DNA of 64,000 bases from UBA817 sp049889215 (GTDB taxonomy: Bacteria; Margulisbacteria; Marinamargulisbacteria; UBA817). Location of the stretch: positions 37,343 through 101,342 of the forward strand of contig JBMHDV010000004.1 of assembly GCA_049889215.1 (NCBI GenBank). The letters run 5' to 3'. Below, piece by piece: positions 34,962-43,541 of this stretch. Position numbers and translations under genes: made by a program. Under the pieces are notes generated by a model, which was not told where the DNA came from, ran no database searches, and was given only the letters and a program-made list of their open reading frames with translations. How positions within the stretch are numbered: the first letter of the stretch is position 1; every line of letters begins with the position of its first letter.

Positions 34962-36385
34962 TTTTTTAATAGAAACGCCAGTAGTGCTCGTGTTCCTGCA
35001 CCAGTCATTCCTTTTACATGTTCGCCCTTATTTGAACTAACTGACATGGTCGATGCAATATCCAAATGCGCCCACGGGGTATCCCCAACAAATTGCTCCA
35101 AAAATTTCGCAGCCGTGATGGTTCCCGCCTCACGCCCTTCGTTGGCATTTAAAATATCCGCCACATCTGATTTTAATAAGTCTTTATACTCATCAAAAAG
35201 AGGCAACTGCCACAACGGCTCATTCATATCATTCCCTGCTGAAATCAAATCATCAACAACCGCCTGATTATTACCAAGCACTGACACCGCATATGGCCCC
35301 AAGGCAATGACACTTGCCCCGGTCAAAGTGGCGATATCAACCACTTTCTTCACCTTCTTTTTACAAGCATATACCAAGGCATCCGCCAAAATAAGACGGC
35401 CTTCTGCATCGGTATTGGTAATTTCAATGCTAGTACCATTGCTTGCTACCACAACATCACCCGGACGCTGGGCATCTTTTCCAACCATATTTTCGACAAT
35501 TGGAACAATGAACGATACCTTACGTTTAATATTTAACTGACCGGCTCCCCAAGCCGCCGCTACCACGGCTGCAGCACCGCCCATATCCCCTTTCATTTCT
35601 TTCATTCGGCCGGATGGCTTAATTGAAATGCCACCGGTATCAAACATAACGCCTTTGCCAACCAATGCCACATGGTCACCAGCACCGCCATTGTACTCAA
35701 TATCAACTAAATACGATGGGTACTTAGACCCTTGCCCAACCCCCAACAACGCATGCATCTTCTTCTTTTTCATTTCAGACTCATTTAAAATGGTCACCTT
35801 GTAGCGTTTATCACCCTTAAACAAGGCTTTTATGTCTTTGACAAACACCTCTGTGGTTAGTAGATTTGCTGGCATATTTGCAAACGAGCGTGCTTTATTT
35901 ACCGCAGAACCAACCGCTTCACCATCCAAAACCGACTGCTTTTTTGCGCCAATAATCGCATGGTTTACGTCAACTGCGGGATCATCTTTAGTCGATTTAG
36001 AATGAGGTACTTTATACGTCACCATTTGAATCACTTGCGCAATGTGATGCTCAAAATTGGGCACATCAGCAGCCACCACCCACTGCACGCTGGGCTGGTG
36101 TTGCAATGATCGAGTAGCACTCGCCACCAATGAACGAAATCGTTTAATGGTCGTATCTTGTGCCTTTCCTAGATTTGCCAACACCACATAATCAGAACTA
36201 GCAGATGGAGTTAACTGCACCAAACGAGTGCTATTTTCTTTGGATTTTTTAGCTTTTTTATAATCATTGATTAAGTCAACCAAATGAGCGGGCAATGCGG
36301 CGTTTAGTTGAGCCGCCGATGCATCATCTTGAAAAAATACAACGATGCTTCCCTTGGATTTAAGTTTACTTGCTGTTGAAATCAT
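34958..36385 (-). CDS. pepA: Leucyl aminopeptidase, M17 family
   Basis: 475 residues. The two-metal site is clear: VALVGKGVMFDTGGISIKP (Lys and Asp ligands), MKGDMGGAAAVV and ITNTDAEGRLILADAL with the catalytic Arg. The N-terminal domain is less conserved, as usual. AAGGAGG precedes the ATG, which overlaps the stop of trmB (ATGA). Cytosolic hexameric aminopeptidases of this type release N-terminal residues; some also bind DNA or process cysteinyl-glycine. The C-terminal VKGMTGAGTRALLAFL is standard. Confidence 0.95.
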   Translation of the reverse strand: MISTASKLKSKGSIVVFFQDDASAAQLNAALPAHLVDLINDYKKAKKSKENSTRLVQLTPSASSDYVVLANLGKAQDTTIKRFRSLVASATRSLQHQPSVQWVVAADVPNFEHHIAQVIQMVTYKVPHSKSTKDDPAVDVNHAIIGAKKQSVLDGEAVGSAVNKARSFANMPANLLTTEVFVKDIKALFKGDKRYKVTILNESEMKKKKMHALLGVGQGSKYPSYLVDIEYNGGAGDHVALVGKGVMFDTGGISIKPSGRMKEMKGDMGGAAAVVAAAWGAGQLNIKRKVSFIVPIVENMVGKDAQRPGDVVVASNGTSIEITNTDAEGRLILADALVYACKKKVKKVVDIATLTGASVIALGPYAVSVLGNNQAVVDDLISAGNDMNEPLWQLPLFDEYKDLLKSDVADILNANEGREAGTITAAKFLEQFVGDTPWAHLDIASTMSVSSNKGEHVKGMTGAGTRALLAFLLKK

Positions 36386-36987
36386 GATTCCTCCTTAAAT
36401 TTAAATGTCGCTCTAAAATGAGAGCGTTGATCAATTACAGAAAATTGCGACCAATGGGTCTGATAGTCCGTTAACCAAAATGGGTGATTTGCTAGATACA
36501 GTTTATCATCTTCAGCCAATAAAACCTGCATAATATCGTCATACAGTTCCAACACATCGGTTGAAATATACACAACACCGTCAGGTGCCATCTTGGTTTT
36601 AATCAATTGAATAAGTTCAGTATTAATCACACGTCGCTTATGGTGACGCTTTTTAAACCAAGGGTCTGGATGAAAAATAAACACGGATTGCAACGATTGA
36701 TTTGGAATCACGTCCTCTAAACAAATCTGTCCTGCGCCCCAAATTGGAACGCAATTTGGCAGATCATGATTGGCGTTAAATACAACCACCGCTTGTTTAC
36801 GCACTTCAACACCAATCACCAAATCATTGGGGTGACGTTCAGCATACTGACTTAAAAAACGGCCCTTGCCAAAGCCAATCTCTAAATGAACCCGATTGTA
36901 TTGCGTCATGCCAGCTGTAATATCAACATCCGTTAAGCGCTGACGAATATTTAATGGGTTGGTATGGGTTCTTATTCGTTTTTTCAT
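36382..36987 (-). CDS. trmB: tRNA (guanine-N7-)-methyltransferase TrmB
   Basis: 201 residues. VHLEIGFGKGRFLSQYAERHP is the SAM-binding motif, VIGVEVRKQAV follows, and SVFIFHPDPWFKKRHHKRRVI is the diagnostic PDPWxKxRHxKRR stretch with the catalytic Asp. The enzyme makes m7G46 in tRNA. First gene of the minus-strand run trmB-pepA-pfp-pepF-FGGY-tsaB. TAAAAT nine bases upstream with TTGGTT 18 bases further up suggests a short-leadered or leaderless transcript; no ribosome binding site is visible. Confidence 0.95.
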   Translation of the reverse strand: MKKRIRTHTNPLNIRQRLTDVDITAGMTQYNRVHLEIGFGKGRFLSQYAERHPNDLVIGVEVRKQAVVVFNANHDLPNCVPIWGAGQICLEDVIPNQSLQSVFIFHPDPWFKKRHHKRRVINTELIQLIKTKMAPDGVVYISTDVLELYDDIMQVLLAEDDKLYLANHPFWLTDYQTHWSQFSVIDQRSHFRATFKFKEES

Positions 36988-36996
36988 CTAGTTATA

Positions 36997-37026
36997 ATTT
37001 TAGCCACAGCCCATCGAAAAAACCAA
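36997..37026 (-). promoter_or_regulatory. Probable promoter of the trmB operon
   Basis: Minus strand TTGGTT (37021-37026) and TAAAAT (36997-37002) with 18-base spacing; the -10 box ends nine bases before the ATG. Confidence 0.4.
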
Positions 37027-37062
37027 ATACATTAGCCACAATTTTATATTTCACCAAAAAAG

Positions 37063-37091
37063 TTCAATGTTTAAATCCAATGGTTTATGCT
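37063..37091 (+). promoter_or_regulatory. Possible promoter of the 84-residue orphan
   Basis: TTCAAT (37063-37068) and TATGCT (37086-37091) are spaced by 17 bases; the -10 box ends 11 bases before the ATG at 37103, again without a Shine-Dalgarno sequence. Confidence 0.35.
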
Positions 37092-37102
37092 AATTAATAA
37101 GT

Positions 37103-37357
37103 ATGGATATAAAAGGCCCGAATCAACCAAACAAAAAACAAGGTAACATTAAACAAACCAGCGATGTGGATGGCATTACGCTTACCCATTTGGGACAATC
37201 CATTGATGTTGACCCCAAAGAAATTAAAGAAGCATGCGCCCAAGCAGCGCGACAAGCCTATGATTTAGGCGAAACCAATGACGAAGAGTCTTACCGTGAA
37301 GAAATGGAAGAAGTTCTAACCGAAGTTTTACGTCAAAAATCCGGTAAAAAAAAGTAA
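37103..37357 (+). CDS. Small hydrophilic protein, unrecognised
   Basis: 84 residues. A disordered, Lys/Asn/Gln-rich N-terminus (1-25), a short segment GITLTHLGQSIDVDPKEIKEACAQAARQAYDLG predicted as strand plus helix, then an acidic helix (EESYREEMEEVLTEVLRQK) with a basic end. The helices suggest a small coiled or DNA/protein-binding helper, but I recognise no family. Convergent with the 58-residue gene, with ten bases between the stops. A plausible promoter lies upstream. Confidence 0.55.
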   Translation: MDIKGPNQPNKKQGNIKQTSDVDGITLTHLGQSIDVDPKEIKEACAQAARQAYDLGETNDEESYREEMEEVLTEVLRQKSGKKK

Positions 37358-37367
37358 ACAATTGTTT

Positions 37368-37544
37368 TCATGTCGGAAAAACTTTATTTAATTCATTCTC
37401 TAACCCGTCCACTTCCTTTTTAAGAGCTTCAGTATCAGGCCCGTTGCTAATGTTGAGTTTTTTATCTACAGCCCCTGAACTGCTTGTTGGGTTCCTTGAA
37501 ACCTTACCCGTGTGGCCAGCACCTCCTATATTTAAATTACCCAT
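37368..37544 (-). CDS. Small Gly/Asn-rich protein, 58 residues
   Basis: ATG at 37544 is preceded at the right distance by a strong AGGAGG, and the frame runs 58 codons to TGA. It starts MGNLNIGGAGHTGK, is Ser/Gly-rich, and ends in a short charged helix (TEALKKEVDGLENELNKV) that could form a coiled coil. It lies 11 bases downstream of the 173-residue orphan gene on the same strand, so the two are probably cotranscribed. Family and function unknown. Confidence 0.6.
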   Translation of the reverse strand: MGNLNIGGAGHTGKVSRNPTSSSGAVDKKLNISNGPDTEALKKEVDGLENELNKVFPT

Positions 37545-37555
37545 AATACTTCCTC

Positions 37556-38077
37556 CTACAAATATTTTTCGACCTGCGAATAGATCACCCTATCATTCAC
37601 CATTTTAGCGGTTAGTTTTGAATTGTATGTGATTAAAAACTGACTGGGTGTACTTAACATATCTTGAAACAAACCCAAGCATAAACTAAAAAACCCCTTA
37701 TATGATGCCTCTTTAAGCCCCACAAATGCGTTACTTGGAAACACGGCCATCTCCAAGCGCAAGCGGTCTTTAATCAGACGGAATTTAAATATTTTCTTAC
37801 CATTCCGCAACACGTACAACACCTGTTTGGTCATTGCAATGTAGATATTTTCATGCAGCCCACCCTTTTTGGGTTGAATAATTAAATAGTCACCAGCCAA
37901 TTGATTATCTTTCTTCACTTTTTTAATTAAATATGACTGAAAGCGAAAAAAACGCTTTAAAAACTTAAGTTGATTATCATTCAATTGAATGGACGATTTA
38001 TTCGGATCGTTATTTTTTGATTCTAACAAATGCGTCCGAGCCGAAATATCATTCATATCCACACTAAATAGACCCAT
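37556..38077 (-). CDS. Unrecognised basic protein
   Basis: 173 residues, rich in Lys, Phe and Leu, without signal peptide. The middle part is predicted beta (GDYLIIQPKK, ENIYIAMTKQVLYVLRNGKKIFKFRLI, RLEMAVFPSNAFVGL), and a later helix (GFFSLCLGLFQDML) is hydrophobic but short. AGGGA lies 10-15 bases before the ATG at 38077. Cotranscribed with the 58-residue gene. Not recognised. Confidence 0.5.
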   Translation of the reverse strand: MGLFSVDMNDISARTHLLESKNNDPNKSSIQLNDNQLKFLKRFFRFQSYLIKKVKKDNQLAGDYLIIQPKKGGLHENIYIAMTKQVLYVLRNGKKIFKFRLIKDRLRLEMAVFPSNAFVGLKEASYKGFFSLCLGLFQDMLSTPSQFLITYNSKLTAKMVNDRVIYSQVEKYL

Positions 38078-38112
38078 AAGTAGATATTCCCTATTTTTAA
38101 TGAATCAAAACG

Positions 38113-38934
38113 TTAATTTTGACAGTTTGAGCAAAAATGTGTGGTTTGGGCCGCTGCCTTATGCCGTACCTTTGTGACAACACCACCACATGTTAGACAA
38201 TGCGATCGATTAAACACCTTAAACCAATCATACCGCGGTGTTTTAGTCACATGTTGAATAACAGCTTGAGTGCCATTATACAATCGCCGCCATTGCTGAT
38301 CAGTTAAATCGTTTAACCGAATCAAAGGAAACAACCCTGAATAAGCCAAAATTTCACAAGCCAAATAATTACCAATGCCAGATGGCCAAGTCGCCTGATT
38401 CAATAACCAATCCTTTAGAACAACGGTTGACCCTTTTGTGTGTGATCGCCAATCATGCAAGGTTATATTTGCCAGTGCACCTATATCTGGAGGCAATGAA
38501 TTAATCGCATCAATATCATCAAAAGGCACCCCCTTCACCAAACGCATATGAGACAAACAGCGTGTGTCAAAAAAGTTCATTTTCAGCTGATCAAACTCCC
38601 AAAAGAAGCGACAATGTTGGGGCTGTTGCGTTGAAATTGGCAATGAAAATATGGTGTGCAAACGGTTATTATATGGAATGCCTTCCAGATGAGGAATCCC
38701 AGTAAATCGATAATGCAACACCACCGTTATTGTGTCAAATTCAAAACCGGTGGTTTTGGCCTTAACACGAATTTGGTTCAAACGCTGACCACGCAACTGG
38801 TGCCAATCCAGCGCAGGAGTTTTCAATATTCGCTCACCTTGATTCATAAAACCATGGTCAACCAACCGTTGCCCCACCAAACCATGATCAATCAAATAGT
38901 CAGCCATGCGCCGTACCTCAAAGTGCTCTGGCAT
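38113..38934 (-). CDS. Formamidopyrimidine-DNA glycosylase family (Fpg/Nei)
   Basis: 273 residues. After Met removal the N-terminus is Pro-Glu (MPEHFEVRR), the catalytic proline and glutamate of Fpg/Nei enzymes. The helix-two-turn-helix is WPSGIGNYLACEILAYSGLFP, and the C-terminal zinc finger has CLTCGG and CSNCQ. These enzymes excise oxidised bases and cleave the abasic site. Which bases this one prefers (8-oxoguanine or oxidised pyrimidines) is not visible, so no symbol is given. Its ATG directly follows the TAA of mfd, forming a two-gene DNA repair unit. Confidence 0.88.
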   Translation of the reverse strand: MPEHFEVRRMADYLIDHGLVGQRLVDHGFMNQGERILKTPALDWHQLRGQRLNQIRVKAKTTGFEFDTITVVLHYRFTGIPHLEGIPYNNRLHTIFSLPISTQQPQHCRFFWEFDQLKMNFFDTRCLSHMRLVKGVPFDDIDAINSLPPDIGALANITLHDWRSHTKGSTVVLKDWLLNQATWPSGIGNYLACEILAYSGLFPLIRLNDLTDQQWRRLYNGTQAVIQHVTKTPRYDWFKVFNRSHCLTCGGVVTKVRHKAAAQTTHFCSNCQN

Positions 38935-41034
38935 TTAAATACTCAACTGCACATCAATGGCGGTAAAAAATGATGCCATTCGCTTAGGAACCGGGCCATA
39001 CCGGTCTTTACATTCTAACTGCAACTTTTTTAAAGCCATGCGATTTTGAACACTTAACAATCGCTGGTACATGGCCAAGCGCTCCTTATCATCAACAATA
39101 TATGTATTGGGAATAAATACATTCGGGTGCTTTTTTAACGAAATTAACGCCGTCTGCTCAACGTCCTGACCACGCACCTTTTTAATATTTTCATCCAATA
39201 ATTTGCAGTACAAATCAAACCCAATGGATGTTAAATGGCCCGACTGTTTTTCACCCAGCAACGTGCCTGCACCTCGAATTTCCAAATCCTTCATGGCCAA
39301 CTGATACCCAACACCCAAGCCAACCGCTTCTTTTAGCGCCTGTAAACGAGACATGCTTTCTTCAGTAATTTCAGACGCATTAGGAAACAAAATATACGCA
39401 TGCGCTTGAATGGCACAACGCCCCACCCGACCACGGATTTGGTGAATTTGCGATAACCCCAATCGGTCAGCTCGGTTAATGATGATGGTATTTGCATTCT
39501 GAATATCGAGGCCATTTTCTATAATGGTCGTGCATAACAACACATCAAACTCGTTATTATAAAAAGCCAACATCACATCTTCCAGTTCGGTGGCTCGCAT
39601 TTGACCATGAGCAATACGAACCCTCAACCCTGGCACCAAATCGATTAATTGCGACTCAACCATGGGCAACTGATCAATATGATTATGCAAGAAATACACC
39701 TGCCCGCCCCTGGCCAATTCATTTTGAATCGCTGTTTTAATCACATCCAATGAGTACTCACTAATAACCGTTCGAATGGGCATTCGGCCCTGTGGCGGTG
39801 TTGCCAATGTGGATATCGCTTTGGCACCCGTTAATGACATATAAAGGGTCCGCGGGATGGGGGTTGCTGATGTGGTTAAAACATCAATATTGGTGGTCAT
39901 CGCCTTGATCTTTTCTTTATGCTTTACTCCAAACCGCTGCTCTTCATCCACAATCACCAGACCCAAATCTTTGGGCTCAACATCAGCACTTAATAAACGA
40001 TGAGTGCCAATAAGAATATCGATCCGATGCGCCCTAAATGCAGCTAGAACTTGTTTATTTTTTGCAGACGTTCGCATACGAGACACACAATCCACGGCAA
40101 TATTCAAACCGTCACAACGTGCTTTGAACGTATTATAATGCTGATCACATAAAATAGTGGTTGGCACCAACACCATCACCTGCTTTAAATTTAGCGCGGC
40201 TTTTACTGCCGCACGTAATATAATCTCTGTTTTACCAAACCCAACATCTCCACACACCAACCGATCCATGGGCATATCCGATTCCATATCCCGCTTCACA
40301 TCCACCAATGCACGCAATTGGTCTGGGGTTTCTTTGAATGGAAATCCCATTTCGAAGGTTAATTGAGCATCTGTATCCGGCGAAAATGCAAACCCTTTCA
40401 CCCGTTGTCGCTTCTTAAACAACTCATAAATGTCTTCTGCAATATTTTTAAGGGCACGATGCGCCTGGCGACGGGTTCGTTCCCACCCGCCATCATATAA
40501 ACCATTTAAACGAGGTCGTGCATCAGAGCCAGAATACCGATGAATTAACGGAATTTGATCCAACGGCATGTACAGTTTATCCGTCCCTTTAAATTGAATT
40601 AAAATATACTCCCCTTCTTGATCCCCAACCGCCAATCGCGTAAATCCTTTGTAAATGCCAATGCCATAACGTTCATGAACCACATAGTCCCCCGCTTGAA
40701 TATTGGCCATTAACTCTGAATTCAATACGCGAGTGTCATAATCCAAGCGTTTACCTTCGCGAACATCAACGGGCAATATCGTGGTTTTATCTAATTTTGT
40801 AATAGTTCGCTGGGTATCAACACGAAATGAGTTAATTCGATCCAACGCATCAGAGAAAAAGTCCAATCGTATGGGCTGATTCTGATTGGTTGGAAACACA
40901 TCAACAATTGAGCCTTTCACAGCATAGGTCCCTTGTTCGATCACCATCCCTACACGATCGTAATGATAATCGATTAATGTTTGAATCACATTGTCGCGCT
41001 GAATTGCGGCACCTACCGATAATGCTAAAGCCAT
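38935..41034 (-). CDS. mfd: Transcription-repair coupling factor Mfd, shortened form
   Basis: 699 residues from the ATG at 41034; TACAGT lies six bases before it. A frame open to 41115 offers only TTG at 41091 upstream. Typical Mfd is about 1150 residues. Present here are a remnant of the UvrB-like domain 1b (GTYAVKGSIVDVFPTNQNQP, VDTQRTI), the RNA-polymerase-binding CarD-like module (AGDYVVHERYGIGIYKGF), the translocase motors with CGDVGFGKTEI, VDEEQRFGVKH, TSATPIPRTLYMSL and QIRGRVGR, and a truncated domain 7. Domains 1a, 2 and 3 are missing; domain 2 normally contacts UvrA. It probably still displaces stalled polymerase, but repair recruitment may differ. Confidence 0.88.
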   Translation of the reverse strand: MALALSVGAAIQRDNVIQTLIDYHYDRVGMVIEQGTYAVKGSIVDVFPTNQNQPIRLDFFSDALDRINSFRVDTQRTITKLDKTTILPVDVREGKRLDYDTRVLNSELMANIQAGDYVVHERYGIGIYKGFTRLAVGDQEGEYILIQFKGTDKLYMPLDQIPLIHRYSGSDARPRLNGLYDGGWERTRRQAHRALKNIAEDIYELFKKRQRVKGFAFSPDTDAQLTFEMGFPFKETPDQLRALVDVKRDMESDMPMDRLVCGDVGFGKTEIILRAAVKAALNLKQVMVLVPTTILCDQHYNTFKARCDGLNIAVDCVSRMRTSAKNKQVLAAFRAHRIDILIGTHRLLSADVEPKDLGLVIVDEEQRFGVKHKEKIKAMTTNIDVLTTSATPIPRTLYMSLTGAKAISTLATPPQGRMPIRTVISEYSLDVIKTAIQNELARGGQVYFLHNHIDQLPMVESQLIDLVPGLRVRIAHGQMRATELEDVMLAFYNNEFDVLLCTTIIENGLDIQNANTIIINRADRLGLSQIHQIRGRVGRCAIQAHAYILFPNASEITEESMSRLQALKEAVGLGVGYQLAMKDLEIRGAGTLLGEKQSGHLTSIGFDLYCKLLDENIKKVRGQDVEQTALISLKKHPNVFIPNTYIVDDKERLAMYQRLLSVQNRMALKKLQLECKDRYGPVPKRMASFFTAIDVQLSI

Positions 41035-41040
41035 GCTAAT

Positions 41041-41046
41041 ACTGTA
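41041..41046 (-). promoter_or_regulatory. -10 box TACAGT six bases before the chosen mfd ATG
   Basis: Minus strand TACAGT, ATTAGC, ATG at 41034. It favours this start over the TTG at 41091. Confidence 0.45.
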
Positions 41047-41109
41047 TCCATTCCCACCAAATTTCTCAAATAGGACCGTTTTATTTAACAAAACCGAATT
41101 GAATTGCGA

Positions 41110-41115
41110 TATAAT
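41110..41115 (+). promoter_or_regulatory. -10 box TATAAT six bases before ATG 41122 (leaderless)
   Basis: TATAAT, TCAATC, ATG. TTAACA at 41085-41090 could be a poorly spaced -35 box. No Shine-Dalgarno sequence. Confidence 0.6.
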
Positions 41116-41121
41116 TCAATC

Positions 41122-42162
41122 ATGATTCAAATCGGCATTGATAGCTTTGCAGCCAATAATTCAGAGGTTACTGACGCAGCCATTAATCAGCAAGCGATGG
41201 ACGAACTTTTAAGCCAAATTGAGTTTGCCGATCAGAACGGCATTGAACTATATGGCATTGGGGAACACCATCGCAAAGAATACATGGACTCTGCACCGAC
41301 CGTTATTTTAGCCGCCGCTGCAGCTCGGACTAAAAATATTCGTTTGACGAGTGCCGTTACAGTGTTGAGTGCCGCTGACCCAGTTCGTGTGTTTCAACAA
41401 CATGCCACACTGGATGTGATTTCAAAAGGGCGTGCCGAAATGGTGGTTGGACGAGGCTCGTTTTCCGAAGCCTTCCCCCTATTTGGGTTCAGCTTTAATG
41501 ACTATGACGACCTATATGAGGAAAAACTGGATCTACTATTAAAGATACGCGCCAATGAAACCTTGAGTTGGCAAGGCCAATTTCGACCTGAATTGGTTGA
41601 GCAATCCATTTATCCGCGCCCTGTTCAAGAAGAACTCCCCATTTGGGTTGGCGTTGGTGGCACTCCCGAGTCGTGCATCCGTGCTGGACGATTGGGGCTG
41701 CCTTTAATGATCGCCATAATTGGCGGCGAAACCCACCGGTTTAATTACCATACCAAAATCTACAAACAAGCGGGGCTTGATGCTGGGCATGATCCCGCAA
41801 AGCTTAATGTAGGCATCCATTCGTTGGGCTATGTTGCAGAAACCACCGAGCAAGCCCTGGAAGAATTCTACCCTGGCTATAAAAAAGTGTTTGATCAAAT
41901 TGGCAAAGAGCGTGGGTGGTCACCGGTAACAAAGGATCACTTCTTAATGCAAACTGGACCATTGGGTGCATTGGTGGTTGGCAGCCCGGATGATGTGGCT
42001 CATAAAATCATGCGCCATAGTGAGGCCCTCGGCGGTTTATCCCGATTCACCTTCCAGATGAACGTGGCTGCACTCAATCATCAACAAGTGATGAGATCCA
42101 TTGAATTAATTGGCAACGAAGTTATGCCACGCTTGCATGCCATTCAGTCAACATCACATTAA
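41122..42162 (+). CDS. Luciferase-like (LLM) flavin-dependent oxidoreductase
   Basis: 346 residues from the ATG at 41122, set by the TATAAT box; the longer frame from 41104 would begin within the promoter. The TIM-barrel features of bacterial luciferase-like monooxygenases are clear: MIQIGIDSFAAN, IELYGIGEHHRKEYMDSAPTV, LTSAVTVLSAADPVRVFQQ, GRAEMVVGRGSF and PIWVGVGGTPES. Members use reduced FMN or F420 to oxidise diverse small molecules; the substrate cannot be told. Divergent from mfd; its stop overlaps the convergent comF stop by four bases. Confidence 0.88.
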   Translation: MIQIGIDSFAANNSEVTDAAINQQAMDELLSQIEFADQNGIELYGIGEHHRKEYMDSAPTVILAAAAARTKNIRLTSAVTVLSAADPVRVFQQHATLDVISKGRAEMVVGRGSFSEAFPLFGFSFNDYDDLYEEKLDLLLKIRANETLSWQGQFRPELVEQSIYPRPVQEELPIWVGVGGTPESCIRAGRLGLPLMIAIIGGETHRFNYHTKIYKQAGLDAGHDPAKLNVGIHSLGYVAETTEQALEEFYPGYKKVFDQIGKERGWSPVTKDHFLMQTGPLGALVVGSPDDVAHKIMRHSEALGGLSRFTFQMNVAALNHQQVMRSIELIGNEVMPRLHAIQSTSH

Positions 42163-42755
42163 TTAATCACTTGATACGCCAACGATAGAACATTCACCTG
42201 GGAAACCCCATATTGTCGGAGTAACCGCGCAATTTCCATCATTGTTGCCCCAGTCGTACACACATCATCCAGGATGGTGACTGATTGGACACCTGGTGGG
42301 CCACGCCATTCAAACCGTGGCCGCTGGGACGCAACCACACGATACTGACGGGATTGCCCAACAGAGGCACGACCATACCGTTTACGAACCAGCCAACCCC
42401 GTTGATGTAAGTGGGGACGTAAACAGGGTTTAAATAATTCAGGCAAATGGGGACGGCCTCGTAATAACTGGCGAAGCCAATGAGATGGTACTGTTAGAAT
42501 GGCATCAACATCTAAAAATATCGGTGGGATGTGCTGAATATAATTAAACCCTGCCAACACATGTACCAACCCTAAATTTCCACGGTATTTAATGTCATGA
42601 ATAATAGGTTGAATTGGGCCCTCATAAGCATACAAATAGCCACCCAAACAGATATTGGGCATGGTCGGCAATAACTGAACTTCGGGTATTAAATTAGTCT
42701 TACAATCATCACAAAATCGTTGCCACGTATAGTTCGAACAACACAAACATTGCAT
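42159..42755 (-). CDS. ComF-family phosphoribosyltransferase-like protein
   Basis: 198 residues from the ATG at 42755, chosen because GAGGAGGGGG lies just upstream; an earlier in-frame start at 42773 would put that site inside the gene. The N-terminus has a zinc ribbon (CLCCSNYTWQRFCDDC). GYLYAYEGPIQPIIHDIKYRGN and AILTVPSHWLRQLLRGRPHLPEL follow, and the phosphoribosyltransferase motif is VTILDDVCTTGATMMEIA. ComF proteins are needed for natural transformation in several bacteria, but the biochemical role is unclear. Confidence 0.85.
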   Translation of the reverse strand: MQCLCCSNYTWQRFCDDCKTNLIPEVQLLPTMPNICLGGYLYAYEGPIQPIIHDIKYRGNLGLVHVLAGFNYIQHIPPIFLDVDAILTVPSHWLRQLLRGRPHLPELFKPCLRPHLHQRGWLVRKRYGRASVGQSRQYRVVASQRPRFEWRGPPGVQSVTILDDVCTTGATMMEIARLLRQYGVSQVNVLSLAYQVIN

Positions 42756-42792
42756 ATCCCCCTCCTCATTCAAACTATATCATATAATTCAC

Positions 42793-43233
42793 TTAGCGCT
42801 TGCCCTGATCTTTAAAAAAGGACCGCATTAACAACACCACATCATCATTTGGAATAAAGGTTGTATCACAATGATGATTTAGTTGAGCGTGATTTGAAAA
42901 ATCCATGACAGTGCCACACGCCCCCCAACGCAGGTCTTTTGCCAAATAAACAATGTGTGCAATACGTGCTTGAATAATTGCACCTAAACACATTGGGCAA
43001 GGTTCCAGCGTCGATACCAACGTTGCTCCTGATAAGCGCCAATCCCCAATGGCGCTTGCAGCTTGGCGAATCGCTAAAATTTCGGCATGCGCTGCCGGAT
43101 CCTTTAAGATCTCTTTTTGGTTATACCCCTCTCCAATAACCTTGCCGTCCAAAACAACAACAGCACCAACTGGAAATTCACCGTGCTCAGCTGCTCGCTG
43201 TGCACAGGAAATAGCTTCGTTAATACCAATCAT
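42793..43233 (-). CDS. tadA: tRNA-specific adenosine deaminase (TadA)
   Basis: 146 residues from ATG at 43233, which overlaps the TGA of the DUF3467 gene (TGATG). The zinc-dependent deaminase motifs are PAAHAEILAI (His ligand and catalytic Glu) and LEPCPMCLGAIIQARI (two Cys ligands). The segment WGACGTVMDF is usual for TadA, which makes inosine at position 34 of tRNA-Arg; nucleoside deaminases share these motifs, so specificity is inferred from overall similarity. Cotranscribed with efp. Confidence 0.9.
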   Translation of the reverse strand: MIGINEAISCAQRAAEHGEFPVGAVVVLDGKVIGEGYNQKEILKDPAAHAEILAIRQAASAIGDWRLSGATLVSTLEPCPMCLGAIIQARIAHIVYLAKDLRWGACGTVMDFSNHAQLNHHCDTTFIPNDDVVLLMRSFFKDQGKR

Positions 43234-43541
43234 CAATTAAAGTTAATGGTAATTGGTGGAAAATCATCCTCTGGACCACCATCGTCATCATCAGAATAAC
43301 CAAAATCGTCATCATAATTATCCAAATTCTTTTGAAGCATTTTTACCAATCGACGCACATGGTCGGGGTGCAACACCACCCGAGATCGTACTTCACCTGT
43401 TTTAGTATTTGGGTGCAAGAACACAAAATCCAAAACAAACTCTTCGTGATTATAATTAGCCACACCCAAGTTGGCATACACGCCATTGGCAATATCAGGC
43501 GGACATTGAATTGGAATCCGTTCGTTTTGTTGATCAGACAC
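43233..43541 (-). CDS. DUF3467 domain protein
   Basis: 102 residues from a GTG at 43541 that overlaps the stop of efp (TAGTG). ANYNHEEFVLDFVFLHPNT, SRVVLHPDHVRRLVKMLQKNLDNYDDDFG is the DUF3467 signature: a short beta sheet followed by a helix. The C-terminus is very acidic (DDDFGYSDDDDGGPEDDFPP). Function is unknown in the family. Coupled translation with efp and tadA suggests a role in expression or translation, which is inference only. Confidence 0.8.
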   Translation of the reverse strand: MSDQQNERIPIQCPPDIANGVYANLGVANYNHEEFVLDFVFLHPNTKTGEVRSRVVLHPDHVRRLVKMLQKNLDNYDDDFGYSDDDDGGPEDDFPPITINFN

